Shown here piece by piece: positions 36,546 through 45,347 of a DNA stretch of 64,000 nucleotides. The position numbers and the translations under genes were made by a program. This stretch comes from Ulvibacterium sp. (lineage in GTDB: Bacteria; Bacteroidota; Bacteroidia; Flavobacteriales; Flavobacteriaceae), in NCBI RefSeq assembly GCF_028285715.1, contig NZ_JANQOO010000006.1:44891-108890 (forward strand), read 5' to 3'. The notes beneath the pieces are model-generated. The model worked only from the letters and a program-made list of their open reading frames with translations, was not told where the DNA came from and did not search any database. Each line of letters starts with the position of its first letter. Position 1 is the stretch's first letter.

Positions 36546-36699
36546 AAAAATCCGATAGGCTATGGATTAAAGATGGTAAAAGTACTAAAATTTAAACATC
36601 CATAACAATGGCCTTGGACAGCATTCAAAAATCCTAAGTTTAAAGATAAGTTAACATTTTTTGTTTAACTTTTGTTTAATTTAGTAGAACAAAAAATAT

Positions 36700-37323
36700 A
36701 TGGTACACTATTCAAGGTCTGATTTGGACAAGCTCCCTTCCCGTTTTAAATCCAATCTTATCAATAGCTGTACAGGGTATAAAGCCTGCAACCTCCTTGG
36801 TACAGTTTCTAAGGAAGGAACTACCAATCTGGCCATTTTTAACTCTATTATACATATAGGGAGTAATCCTGCCCTTTTGGGTTTCATCCTTAGACCACTT
36901 ACCGTAAGACGGGATACGTACGAAAATCTAAGACAAAACGGGTGTTTTACGGTAAATCATGTAAATAAATCCATAATGGAAAAGGCACACCAGACTTCGG
37001 CAAAATATGAAAAGCAAATCTCCGAATTTGAAAAGACCGGCTTGACCGCGGAGTATATAGATGACTTTCAAGCTCCTTATGTGAAGGAAAGCACTATAAA
37101 ATTAGGGTGTCATTATGAGAATGCTTATGAAATAAAGGAAAACGGCTGCCTTTTAATTATCGGAAGTATTCATCATATCTATTTGCCAGAAAACATTCAG
37201 CATACGGATGGATGGGTACAATTGGACAAAGCACAGACCCTATCGGGCGTGGGACTGGACGGTTATGCCCTTCCCGAACTGCTGACCCGCTTAGCCTATG
37301 CCAGACCTGATGAATTTAACTAA
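36700..37323 (+). CDS. Flavin reductase-like (FMN-binding split barrel) protein
   Basis: The 207-residue protein has the flavin reductase/DIM6-like fold: YKACNLLGTVSKEGTTNLAI, FNSIIHIGSNPALLGFILRP, TYENLRQNGCFTVNHVN, and IKLGCHYENAYEIKENG. Such proteins bind FMN and either reduce it or use it as cofactor. The DUF2256 gene follows after 6 bases and then two cryptochrome/photolyase genes, so it may supply reduced flavin or protect the same pathway; that is inference from the operon. Confidence 0.85.
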   Translation: MVHYSRSDLDKLPSRFKSNLINSCTGYKACNLLGTVSKEGTTNLAIFNSIIHIGSNPALLGFILRPLTVRRDTYENLRQNGCFTVNHVNKSIMEKAHQTSAKYEKQISEFEKTGLTAEYIDDFQAPYVKESTIKLGCHYENAYEIKENGCLLIIGSIHHIYLPENIQHTDGWVQLDKAQTLSGVGLDGYALPELLTRLAYARPDEFN

Positions 37324-37329
37324 ATCAAA

Positions 37330-37503
37330 ATGCCCCATAAAAAGGTTCACCTTCCCACTAAAATCTGTGAAAATTGTGGCTTGGAGTTTCGTTGGCGAAG
37401 GAAATGGCGAAAAAATTGGGAAGCGGTAAAATACTGTAGCAAACGGTGTAGACGAAATAAAAAATCAAAGATTGAAATTCGTCAACCGGACCAATCCTTT
37501 TGA
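37330..37503 (+). CDS. DUF2256 small zinc-finger-like protein
   Basis: The 57-residue protein, from the ATG at 37330 to the TGA at 37501-37503, contains [20 protein letters not shown] and [13 protein letters not shown]. Four cysteines (13, 16, 36, 40) in two CxxC/CxxxC pairs should bind zinc. The WRKKW-rich, strongly basic centre is the DUF2256 signature. The family is often found next to photolyase or cryptochrome genes, as here. It could bind nucleic acid; function is unproven. Confidence 0.85.
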   Translation: MPHKKVHLPTKICENCGLEFRWRRKWRKNWEAVKYCSKRCRRNKKSKIEIRQPDQSF

Positions 37504-37538
37504 AGCGAATTTTAATTTGAAGCTTTTTTACGTTGCAA

Positions 37539-38834
37539 ATGAATAATCTAATTTGGTTTAGGAACGACCTTAGGATAACGGACAATTCTTCCCTTAACAA
37601 AGCATGCTTGGGAGATAAAGTAATGGGTATTTATTGCTTTGATCCATTGTATTTTGGCGTGGGTGATTATGGCTTTAAGAAAACGGAAAAGTTCAGGGCC
37701 CAATTTTTGATCGAAACCGTTATCCAACTAAAAGAAAACCTAAAGAAATTGAACATTCCATTGTTCGTTTATCTGGAAAGTCCTAAAAACCGGATTCCAG
37801 AATTCATAAAGGAACATGGAATACAAAGCGTATTTCTACAGAAAGAATGGACACGGGACGAAAACGAAGCACGCGATGCGGTAATCGCCAATGTTCCGGT
37901 CTCCGTGAATTTTGAGGAAAGCTACGATCAGTTTCTCTTTCATCCTCATGATATTCCCTATAATAACTTTCAACAAATACCAAAGGTATTTACAGAGTTT
38001 AGAAAAAATTGCGAAACCTATTGCAAAGTGAGGCCCGCCTTGGAAAGTCCTAAGGCTAGGCCCTCAACAAATCTAATCGAAAATAACACTGAAGTTCCGG
38101 GTTTAAAGGATCTGGGATTGAACAATTTTAGTATCGATACCAGAACGGCCTTTCCTTTCCATGGGGGTGAGACCAACGCTCAAAAAAGAATTCAGAACTA
38201 TTTCTGGGAGACCAAAAAGTTGGCTTTTTACAAAAGGACACGCAACGGACTAATGGGCCCGGGATATAGTTCCAAGCTCTCCGCATGGTTGGCCAATGGA
38301 AGCATTTCAGCCCGGACCATATTCTGGGAGGTCAAGGCATTTGAAAGGGCCGTTAGAAAAAATCAAGATACCTATTGGCTCGTTTTTGAACTTATTTGGC
38401 GGGATTTCTTTAAGTATGTTTCCCTAAAACACGGCAATCAAATTTTTCATATTGGGGGTATTCTCAATAGGAAATACAAATGGGAGACCGCCAAAGAGGT
38501 TATGGAAAGCTGGATTTCCGGTCAGACTACTGAACCTTTTATAAACGCCAATATGAAGGAAATTGCCCGTACTGGATGGATGAGCAATAGAGGTAGACAA
38601 AATGTTGCGAGTTTTTGGTCCCGAGTACTTCAACAGGATTGGCGCATAGGGGCCGCCTATTTTGAAAGTATGCTCCTGGACTACGACGTACACAGCAATT
38701 GGGGCAATTGGATGTACAATAGTGGAGTCGGTAATGACCCACGCAATCGTACATTTAATAGTAGAAATCAAGCAGAGCGCTATGACCCCTACGGAAAATT
38801 TCAAACCCTTTGGCTCCAAGAAACACTTTTTTAA
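37539..38834 (+). CDS. DASH-type cryptochrome / photolyase
   Basis: The 431-residue protein starts with the alpha/beta antenna-binding domain (NNLIWFRNDLRITDNSSLNK), then the helical FAD domain with NGLMGPGYSSKLSAWLANGS and WNWMYNSGVGNDPRNRTF near the C-terminus. CRY-DASH proteins repair cyclobutane dimers in single-stranded DNA and may signal blue light. The ATG at 37539 is preferred to a TTG two codons earlier. The gene is in an operon with DUF2256 upstream and the Fe-S photolyase downstream. Confidence 0.92.
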   Translation: MNNLIWFRNDLRITDNSSLNKACLGDKVMGIYCFDPLYFGVGDYGFKKTEKFRAQFLIETVIQLKENLKKLNIPLFVYLESPKNRIPEFIKEHGIQSVFLQKEWTRDENEARDAVIANVPVSVNFEESYDQFLFHPHDIPYNNFQQIPKVFTEFRKNCETYCKVRPALESPKARPSTNLIENNTEVPGLKDLGLNNFSIDTRTAFPFHGGETNAQKRIQNYFWETKKLAFYKRTRNGLMGPGYSSKLSAWLANGSISARTIFWEVKAFERAVRKNQDTYWLVFELIWRDFFKYVSLKHGNQIFHIGGILNRKYKWETAKEVMESWISGQTTEPFINANMKEIARTGWMSNRGRQNVASFWSRVLQQDWRIGAAYFESMLLDYDVHSNWGNWMYNSGVGNDPRNRTFNSRNQAERYDPYGKFQTLWLQETLF

Positions 38835-38862
38835 AAATTGTGTGCCATAAATCATATAAGAA

Positions 38863-40395
38863 ATGAAGTTATTACGACTTATATTAGGAGACCAACTCAA
38901 TCCAGAACATAGCTGGTTTAACCAGACCGACGATTCCATTGTATATCTTATGGCGGAATTGAGGCAGGAAACCGATTATGTAAAACATCACATTCAAAAG
39001 GTTGTCGCCTTTTTTTTCTCCATGCGAAATTTCGCCAAAGAACTTGAAAAAAAGGGGCATAAGGTCATCTACTTAAAAATCGGGGATCCTGAAAACCCAC
39101 ATGATCTGGAAAAATTAGTAATGATGCACATGAAGCGTGCTGGAGCCGAAAAATTCGAGTACCAGCTTCCAGATGAATATCGGTTGGACTCCCAATTGCA
39201 ATCTATCTGCCAAAAACTGGGTGTGGATACCCAATCCTTCGACACCGAACACTTTTATACCGCACGGCATGAGCTAGAGAATTTTTTTAAAGGGAAACAA
39301 CAATTGGTCATGGAAAGCTTTTATCGGATGATGCGAAAAAAGCATGATATCCTAATGGTAAATGGACAACCCCAGGGAGGTAAATGGAACTTTGACCAAA
39401 GCAACCGGAAAAAATGGAAGGGAACCCCACCGATTCCCCAGGAAAAGAGGTTTGGCGTTGATGTTTCCGCAGTCGTACAACAGATACGGTCATCGGGAGT
39501 GGAGACTTTTGGGAATTTGGACGAGACTAACTTCCACTGGCCCGTTTCAAGAAGGGATTGTCTTTTAACGTTGCAGTACTTCTGCCAACATCTCATAAAA
39601 TACTTTGGCGACTATCAGGATGCAATGCATACAGATGAAAAATTCTTATTCCACTCCCGACTTTCGTTTGCCATGAACAGCAAGATGCTATCACCCAAAG
39701 AGGTCGTGAACCAAGTTTTGGAATATTTTGACAATCATTCCCATGAAATTCATATTTCACAAATAGAGGGCTTCATTCGGCAAATCATTGGATGGCGAGA
39801 ATACATGCGTGGAATTTATTGGATGGAGATGCCGAGTTACGGTAATCTTAATAAACTTGAGAATTACAATAGACTACCTAGTTTCTATTGGACCGGCCAT
39901 ACCAAAATGAACTGTCTAAAACATGCCGTAGAACAAAGTTTAGACACCGCTTATGCCCACCATATCCAACGTTTAATGATAACTGGAAACTTTGCTTTAT
40001 TGACCCAGACAGATCCGGAAGAAGTGGATCAATGGTATTTGGGCATCTACATCGATGCGGTGGAATGGGTGGAGATTACCAATACCCGAGGTATGAGTCA
40101 GTTTGCCGACGGAGGCATAGTCGCCACCAAGCCCTACGTCAGCAGTGCCAATTACATCAACAAAATGAGCAATTATTGTACCAATTGCCGCTATAGTCCA
40201 AAACAGAAAACCGGTGAACAAGGATGCCCTTTCAACGCCTTGTACTGGAATTTCTTGGATGAGAAAAAGAAACATTTTGCAAACAACCCTAGGATGGGTA
40301 TGATGCTAAATCTTTTAGAAAAAAAAGATGAACAGGAGTTAAGGGATTTAAAGCGTAGGGCGCAAGACATTATCCAAAATCCTGAGAAGTATTGA
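38863..40395 (+). CDS. Fe-S bacterial cryptochrome/photolyase (FeS-BCP, PhrB-like)
   Basis: The 510-residue protein belongs to the photolyase-related group that includes Agrobacterium PhrB, a (6-4) photolyase. It has the N-terminal DUF/antenna domain (KLLRLILGDQLNPEHSWFNQ) and a helical FAD domain. Four cysteines line up with the PhrB [4Fe-4S] ligands: C351 (in TGHTKMNCLKHAV), C439, C442 (NYCTNCRYSP) and C455 (GEQGCPFNALYW). PhrB numbering is shifted by one, so the cluster should form. It repairs UV (6-4) photoproducts with light. A terminator with an unusual recurrent stem follows at 40496. Confidence 0.93.
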   Translation: MKLLRLILGDQLNPEHSWFNQTDDSIVYLMAELRQETDYVKHHIQKVVAFFFSMRNFAKELEKKGHKVIYLKIGDPENPHDLEKLVMMHMKRAGAEKFEYQLPDEYRLDSQLQSICQKLGVDTQSFDTEHFYTARHELENFFKGKQQLVMESFYRMMRKKHDILMVNGQPQGGKWNFDQSNRKKWKGTPPIPQEKRFGVDVSAVVQQIRSSGVETFGNLDETNFHWPVSRRDCLLTLQYFCQHLIKYFGDYQDAMHTDEKFLFHSRLSFAMNSKMLSPKEVVNQVLEYFDNHSHEIHISQIEGFIRQIIGWREYMRGIYWMEMPSYGNLNKLENYNRLPSFYWTGHTKMNCLKHAVEQSLDTAYAHHIQRLMITGNFALLTQTDPEEVDQWYLGIYIDAVEWVEITNTRGMSQFADGGIVATKPYVSSANYINKMSNYCTNCRYSPKQKTGEQGCPFNALYWNFLDEKKKHFANNPRMGMMLNLLEKKDEQELRDLKRRAQDIIQNPEKY

Positions 40396-40495
40396 TCCAC
40401 ATTTAATAAACATTTAACGATGCTGACACATCCTTATACTATCTTTACAACGTATATATTTAGAATTTTCCGCTTAGGCGTCCATATATATCCAG

Positions 40496-40531
40496 AAAGT
40501 CCTTCACATTAGGTTTGCGAAGGACTTTTTT
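40496..40531 (+). terminator. Intrinsic terminator after the photolyase gene (stem shared with 48237)
   Basis: AAAGTCCTTC (40496-40505) pairs with GAAGGACTTT (40519-40528), followed by Ts. Stem, loop length (13) and much of the loop recur at 48237-48275. Confidence 0.8.
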
Positions 40532-40782
40532 TGTTGTAAACACGGGTCGTCTTTTATATGATGGTGGCCCTAAACCCTTCCAAGCTATTTTTCATAAAGA
40601 TCAGAAAACAAGAATAGCTAACTATCTCATTCATAGACTATTTTTGACCGGTAAACGATATCTTGAGAATTTTTGCCGAAACCTACGACCCATAAGTTTT
40701 ACCCTTCATCGAACTTTAGGTCTTTAATCGAACAAAACACATTCTTAAACAAAGAAAATATCACACACGAAAGGGTGGACCA

Positions 40783-40790
40783 TAATTTTG
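40783..40790 (+). promoter_or_regulatory. Possible promoter -7 element of the T9SS adhesin operon
   Basis: TAATTTTG is an exact TAnnTTTG, about 150 bases before the ATG, which would leave a long leader. No -33 TTG is clear. Confidence 0.3.
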
Positions 40791-40917
40791 TTTGTTAAAA
40801 GTACCTTAAAAATGCATAGTCCATTTTTTTATTCCATGGGTGGTCTAGCAATTCATAAAAAACATTTACCACCTAAATCGGGTTAAAGGAAAACCAGCCC
40901 ATAATTCACCTATTGTC

Positions 40918-40931
40918 TCTAAATCTTAACC
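40918..40931 (+). promoter_or_regulatory. 14-base leader motif, copy 1
   Basis: TCTAAATCTTAACC ends 8 bases before the ATG at 40940. The identical sequence at the same distance precedes porP/sprF at 45348. It may be a translation-enhancing or regulatory leader in place of a Shine-Dalgarno. Confidence 0.5.
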
Positions 40932-40939
40932 GTAAACCT

Positions 40940-43900
40940 ATGCGAAACTCTACACTTCAAGTAATTTTGAATATAAAATTCGCCTATTCATCTTTGGTGT
41001 TTTTCATTTTTTCCCTAGTTGGTTCCTCTCTTGAGGTAAACGCTCAAGGTATTTCTTCTGGGGTCACCTTTAATTGGGCGGACACACAAAGTACTATTTC
41101 GGATCCGGCTAACTTGGAATCCATTACCATCAACGGAACGGTCTATAATACTTTTGTAGTTCCTTCATCCTATGAATTGACCCGATTAGGACCTGGGGGG
41201 CATAATGGAAACAACATCTGGCGCAATGGAACGGAAATTCTAGGTAGTAGTGGTAATGTGAATTGGAATACTAGGGCAATCGAGGCCTATCAATCCCTTA
41301 ATCTTAACCACTACTTCGAATCCAATAGCAACGGTGATAATTTCTGTGGAGATTTCAATGCGGCAACTACAACAGATTCACAAATACAGACCATACGTTA
41401 TAGCCCAGGTATTCCTTCAAATCCGGATGGCATACTGGCCGTAACGGAAAGAGGGGGAAACAACTGTCAATACTTGGAGTTGTATGGCATACCTGCCGGA
41501 GGTGGTCCAGAGCAATTGCTAGGACGTACTTTTGTAAGAAACAGTGGAAACCTTACAGGAGTAAGACCACAGGCCCCACCAACCACGGATTCTGATTACT
41601 GGAGTAGCGGGAGGAATAATCAGAATGGACAAATTATTGGAATTGCACTTTTTGAACTTTCGGATGTGGCACCTGTAGGTTCCACCATAACTTCCATTAG
41701 ATATATCGCGGCAACCCATGATAACGGTGATGGTAAATTCTTTTTGATGCAGACCTATGCGGTAGATGATATCTTCGAATCTGGATTTAGGGAAGAATTT
41801 AACGGTGATGTGGGTGCAAATGATAATGTACCGGAAAACTCTTCATACAGTTACTTTGCCAGTGTTCAACCTTTAAATGGAACGGTAAATGTAAATGTTG
41901 ATGGTACCTTTACCTATATTCCCGATAACGACTTTGTAGGGACTGATGTTTTTGAAGTCCAGGTTTGTTTACCCGCACCGAACCAATCGGTTTGCAATAC
42001 GTCCACAGTTACGTTAACTGTAAAACCGGATAATCTACCAACGGCAAACGATGACAGTTATACGATAAACGAGGACCAGGCCAGCAATACATTTGATGTT
42101 TTGGACAACGATGATTTTGGTTTGGACGGTCCCCAAGACAATAGTGCCCTGGAGGTTGATTCAAATCCTTCAAATGGCACAGCTACCGTAAACAATAATG
42201 GCACCCCCAATGACCCGTTAGATGATTATATTGTATATACGCCCAACCCATATTATAACGGTTCGGACAGTTTGGTCTATAAAATCACGGATGCAAATGG
42301 AACTGTTGTCACGGCGACGGTGAATATCACGGTTAATCCGGATACTACAAAGAGTATTGAAATTACCACGCAGAACATTACGGTTTCTGAAGACATAGGG
42401 TTGGCGACTATAACCGTTCAAATTAAGGGTAATTATCAAGTAGGTCCAACAATTGCCTATAGAACTATGGATAATACAGCTGTTTCAGGTCAAGATTTTA
42501 CAGCTGTGAATAGTAATCATACCTTTGTAGGTAACGATGGGGAGACCTTTAGTTTTACGGTTCCGATTACGGATGATGACATCATTGAGCCCACTGAGTT
42601 GTTGAATATTGAGGTTACTTCTTCCTCATATCAATCTCCGGTAAACCTGACTACTTCAATTTCCATTTTGGATAACGACGCGGTACCAGGTACGGGCATA
42701 TCCTTCGCCAGCAACAACGTAACCGTGACAGAGGGGACGGACGCTTTCGCAAGGTTCACCGTGAACCTGAACGGGGACATCGCAGGGAACGTATCGGTGG
42801 ACTACGCCACCATAGACGGGTCCGCCGCGGACGCAAGCGACTTCACCGCACAGACGGGGACCATTACATTCACCCCCACGTCCAAGTCCTTCGACATCGA
42901 CGTGCCGATCATCGACGACAGCGTGATAGAGCCACAGGAGGCATTCTCCGTACAGCTGTCCAACATCGTATCCGGCCTGGGCATAGGATTCGTGGACGGA
43001 CAGGCCACCAATTCGGCCAACGGGAACATAAACGACGACGACGCGGTACCAGGTACGGGCATATCCTTCGCCAGCAACAACGTAACCGTGACAGAGGGGA
43101 CGGACGCAACGGCAATATTCGAGGTGGTCCTTACAGGGAACTACCAAGAACCATTTGACGTATCTTTCGAGACAGCCTTTGGCACTGCCGATGCCACTGA
43201 TTTTGATGCACAAGCAGATATCCTTTCCTTCCTAGGGAATGACGGAGAAACCCGGACAATTGAAATTACAATACTGGATGATACGATCATAGAGCCCACT
43301 GAGAATTACATTGTAAGCCTTACCGGTGTTACCAACCCGTTGGTATCTATAAATACGCCACAGGCTAACGGTTCTATTCTTGACAATGATGCGGATCCCT
43401 CACTTGGCGTTCAATTTGATGTTACATCTATTGATATTGATGAAGGTGCTGGAACTGTTTCGCTAAATGTAATCCTAAATGCTGATGTACAAAATGAATT
43501 TACCGTAGCATTCAACACAACGGATGGCTTGGCAAATGATCCTTTTGATTATACGGGAGTCCCAGCAAACACTCAAGTCTTGACCTTCGGTGGAGGAAAT
43601 CCCAATACTCAGAATATTATCATTCCAATTATCGATGATATTATCATTGAGGATACGGAGGATTTCCAAGTAGTACTAAGCGATATTTCAACCAGTTTGG
43701 TGAATCTTTTGGCCAATAATACGGTTTCCATAAATATCATTGATAATGACGGCAATGAAGGTTACCCAACGGATAGTACCATTGAAGCTTGTGATACCAT
43801 ACCACCAGCAGTGGATATTACATCAAGTAGCTCTTGTGCCATCAACGTAGTACTCAATGAAGACATTTCGGGTCAAGATGATGAATGTGCTACTGAATAT

Positions 43901-45028
43901 ACAATTACAAGAACTTGGACAATTACGGATTGTGTCGGCAATGTACGGGAGCATGTGCAAGTAATTACGATTGAGGACACCGTTGCTCCAACCTTTGTAG
44001 AGGCCTTACCACAGAACATGACGGTAGCCTGTAATGAAGTGCCCGAAGCCATTGTCCTAACGGCGATTGATAGTTGTGAACCCAACATTGAAGTTATCTT
44101 TGATGAAGTAGTGACCAATAACGCAAACTGCGCTACCGGATATACCGTTACGCGTACCTGGAATGCAAGTGATTGCGCGGGTAATACCGTAAATCATATG
44201 CAGGTAATCACGGTACCACCAACTGGCCCGATCATGGCCGATCCCTTTGAGGAAGAAATCACCATTCTTTGTGGCGACACCTTCCCGGAAATACCACAGT
44301 TGACATTTACCGGCGGATGTGGAAACTATCAAGTAGTTTTCAGCCAGGAACGACAGGACTCACAGGATTCGGATGACTTTATGATTATCCATACCTGGGA
44401 CGTGACCGATTCCTGTGGAAACACGGCTTCCTTTGAGCAGATTATCTTTGTACTGCAACCACAGTTGGTAGAAGTGACCATTGATATTTGTGTGGAGGAC
44501 GAAGCAATAAATCTGTTCAACTACCTCCCGGAAGGATTTGATGCCAATGGAGAATTCATGACTCTTGAGGGAGAGGTAATGTTAAATGGCCCACTATTTG
44601 ACCCCATTGAACACAAGCCAGGGGAATATAAGATTGCCTATAGCTCCACGGGCGGAGAATGCAAATACTTTGTGGACTTTACCATAGTTGTAAATACAGA
44701 TTGCGTACCATGTGGACGTGATGAAATTGAGATTTCAACAGCAGTTACCCCAAATGGAGATGGCACCAATGATCATTTTGAGATCAGAGGAGTTGATTTC
44801 TGCCAGTTTGTCTTTGATGTAATGGTCTTCAACAGATGGGGTGACAAAGTATTTGAGTCCAAAGATTACCAAAACGATTGGGGTGGTTCATCACCAGGAA
44901 GCTCTTTTGGTAATTCAGGAGTTCTTCCGGCAGGTACCTACTACTATATTATTACCGCGACCGATGCAGAAGTTGGCAAAACACTTGAACCTTTCAATGG
45001 ATACATATATCTCGGTTCCACTAGATAA
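40940..45028 (+). CDS. Giant T9SS adhesin with Calx-beta repeats and type B C-terminal domain
   Basis: The 1362-residue protein starts MRNSTLQVILNIKFAYSSLV (signal peptide to about 41). It has an unassigned region (about 42-290), two cadherin-like/tandem repeats (NDNVPENSSYSYFASV; NDDSYTINEDQASNTFDVLD), four Calx-beta domains (about 470-930) with IEPTE/IEPQE motifs, three HYR-like repeats (CxxxYTITRTWTITDCVGN type), then a gliding-motility CTD (AVTPNGDGTNDHFEIRG and the closing GYIYLGSTR). Calx-beta domains bind calcium and stabilise adhesins. It is a T9SS cargo expected on the surface. PorP/SprF and OmpA genes follow. The stretch at residues about 579-734 has unusual base composition and contains a 70-bp exact DNA repeat. 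Confidence 0.9.
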   Translation: MRNSTLQVILNIKFAYSSLVFFIFSLVGSSLEVNAQGISSGVTFNWADTQSTISDPANLESITINGTVYNTFVVPSSYELTRLGPGGHNGNNIWRNGTEILGSSGNVNWNTRAIEAYQSLNLNHYFESNSNGDNFCGDFNAATTTDSQIQTIRYSPGIPSNPDGILAVTERGGNNCQYLELYGIPAGGGPEQLLGRTFVRNSGNLTGVRPQAPPTTDSDYWSSGRNNQNGQIIGIALFELSDVAPVGSTITSIRYIAATHDNGDGKFFLMQTYAVDDIFESGFREEFNGDVGANDNVPENSSYSYFASVQPLNGTVNVNVDGTFTYIPDNDFVGTDVFEVQVCLPAPNQSVCNTSTVTLTVKPDNLPTANDDSYTINEDQASNTFDVLDNDDFGLDGPQDNSALEVDSNPSNGTATVNNNGTPNDPLDDYIVYTPNPYYNGSDSLVYKITDANGTVVTATVNITVNPDTTKSIEITTQNITVSEDIGLATITVQIKGNYQVGPTIAYRTMDNTAVSGQDFTAVNSNHTFVGNDGETFSFTVPITDDDIIEPTELLNIEVTSSSYQSPVNLTTSISILDNDAVPGTGISFASNNVTVTEGTDAFARFTVNLNGDIAGNVSVDYATIDGSAADASDFTAQTGTITFTPTSKSFDIDVPIIDDSVIEPQEAFSVQLSNIVSGLGIGFVDGQATNSANGNINDDDAVPGTGISFASNNVTVTEGTDATAIFEVVLTGNYQEPFDVSFETAFGTADATDFDAQADILSFLGNDGETRTIEITILDDTIIEPTENYIVSLTGVTNPLVSINTPQANGSILDNDADPSLGVQFDVTSIDIDEGAGTVSLNVILNADVQNEFTVAFNTTDGLANDPFDYTGVPANTQVLTFGGGNPNTQNIIIPIIDDIIIEDTEDFQVVLSDISTSLVNLLANNTVSINIIDNDGNEGYPTDSTIEACDTIPPAVDITSSSSCAINVVLNEDISGQDDECATEYTITRTWTITDCVGNVREHVQVITIEDTVAPTFVEALPQNMTVACNEVPEAIVLTAIDSCEPNIEVIFDEVVTNNANCATGYTVTRTWNASDCAGNTVNHMQVITVPPTGPIMADPFEEEITILCGDTFPEIPQLTFTGGCGNYQVVFSQERQDSQDSDDFMIIHTWDVTDSCGNTASFEQIIFVLQPQLVEVTIDICVEDEAINLFNYLPEGFDANGEFMTLEGEVMLNGPLFDPIEHKPGEYKIAYSSTGGECKYFVDFTIVVNTDCVPCGRDEIEISTAVTPNGDGTNDHFEIRGVDFCQFVFDVMVFNRWGDKVFESKDYQNDWGGSSPGSSFGNSGVLPAGTYYYIITATDAEVGKTLEPFNGYIYLGSTR
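42675..42744 (+). repeat. 70-bp exact direct repeat, copy 1
   Basis: Identical to 43038-43107 over 70 bases, offset 363 bp (121 codons, one Calx-beta domain). It codes for the start of a Calx-beta domain (DAVPGTGISFASNNVTVTEG). Confidence 0.9.
43038..43107 (+). repeat. 70-bp exact direct repeat, copy 2
   Basis: Identical to 42675-42744. The sequences diverge directly after the shared GGACGC. Confidence 0.9.
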
Positions 45029-45038
45029 AGTGCTCAAA

Positions 45039-45086
45039 ACATGCAGGAAAGGTACAATCGTTAAGGATTGGCCTTTCCTCACATGT
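45039..45086 (+). terminator. Stem-loop after the adhesin gene, possible attenuator
   Basis: ACATG (45039-45043) and AGGAAAGG (45045-45052) pair with CCTTTCCT (45072-45079) and CATGT (45082-45086). There is no T run, so it may be an RNA-stabilising or processing hairpin instead of a full terminator. Confidence 0.45.
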
Positions 45087-45282
45087 AATGTATAAATACG
45101 TTAGCCAAAAGCTTCTTCAAACGAATAGACTTTCAATTACATAAAACTGATTATCAATTGGTTATGAATTTTATGTTTTGTACATCCATAGAAAACAACA
45201 GTTGGCCGAAACTAATGTATCAGAACGAGTTTAGGGGTGGTTTAAACGTCTAAATTATTGATTAGCAGGGGTTCTTAATAGT

Positions 45283-45315
45283 TTTGAAGTATAAAATGAC
45301 CTACTGCTATAATTG
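45283..45315 (+). promoter_or_regulatory. Candidate promoter for porP/sprF
   Basis: TTTG (45283-45286), 21-base gap, then TATAATTG (45308-45315), one base off TAnnTTTG. It lies 32 bases before the ATG. Confidence 0.4.
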
Positions 45316-45325
45316 TATAGTAAAA

Positions 45326-45339
45326 TCTAAATCTTAACC
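45326..45339 (+). promoter_or_regulatory. 14-base leader motif, copy 2
   Basis: TCTAAATCTTAACC, identical to 40918-40931, ends 8 bases before the porP ATG at 45348. Confidence 0.5.
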
Positions 45340-45347
45340 TAGACATC

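Larger units (their letters stand above)
40396..40939. other. Intergenic region before the T9SS adhesin gene
   Basis: This 544-base gap holds the terminator at 40496, a possible promoter -7 element TAATTTTG at 40783-40790, and the 14-base leader motif at 40918. A 70-codon frame at 40515-40727 has no recognisable protein features and starts inside the terminator, so I do not call it. The rest is AT-rich and featureless by eye. Confidence 0.6.
42675..43140 (+). other. GC-rich patch inside the adhesin gene
   Basis: In a 60-base sample (42781-42840) I counted about 67% G+C; a nearby sample (42421-42480) had about 35%. Codons end in C or G here, e.g. GCC, GAC, TCC. The edges are abrupt: near 42675 on the left and about 43140 on the right, where the DNA returns to AT-rich. 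The encoded protein is an ordinary Calx-beta repeat. Confidence 0.85.
45029..45347. other. Intergenic region between the adhesin and porP genes
   Basis: This 319-base gap contains a stem-loop at 45039-45086, a possible promoter at 45283-45315, and the 14-base leader copy at 45326. No gene is supported. The porP gene may thus be transcribed both from the adhesin and from its own promoter. Confidence 0.6.

Noticed and set aside
40515..40727. 70-codon open frame in the large gap before the adhesin
   Set aside because: It starts in the terminator stem, has no recognisable features and no promoter or leader typical of the region.
42656..43213. 185-residue reverse frame in the adhesin GC-rich patch
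   Set aside because: High GC removes stop codons on the other strand, so this is a composition effect.
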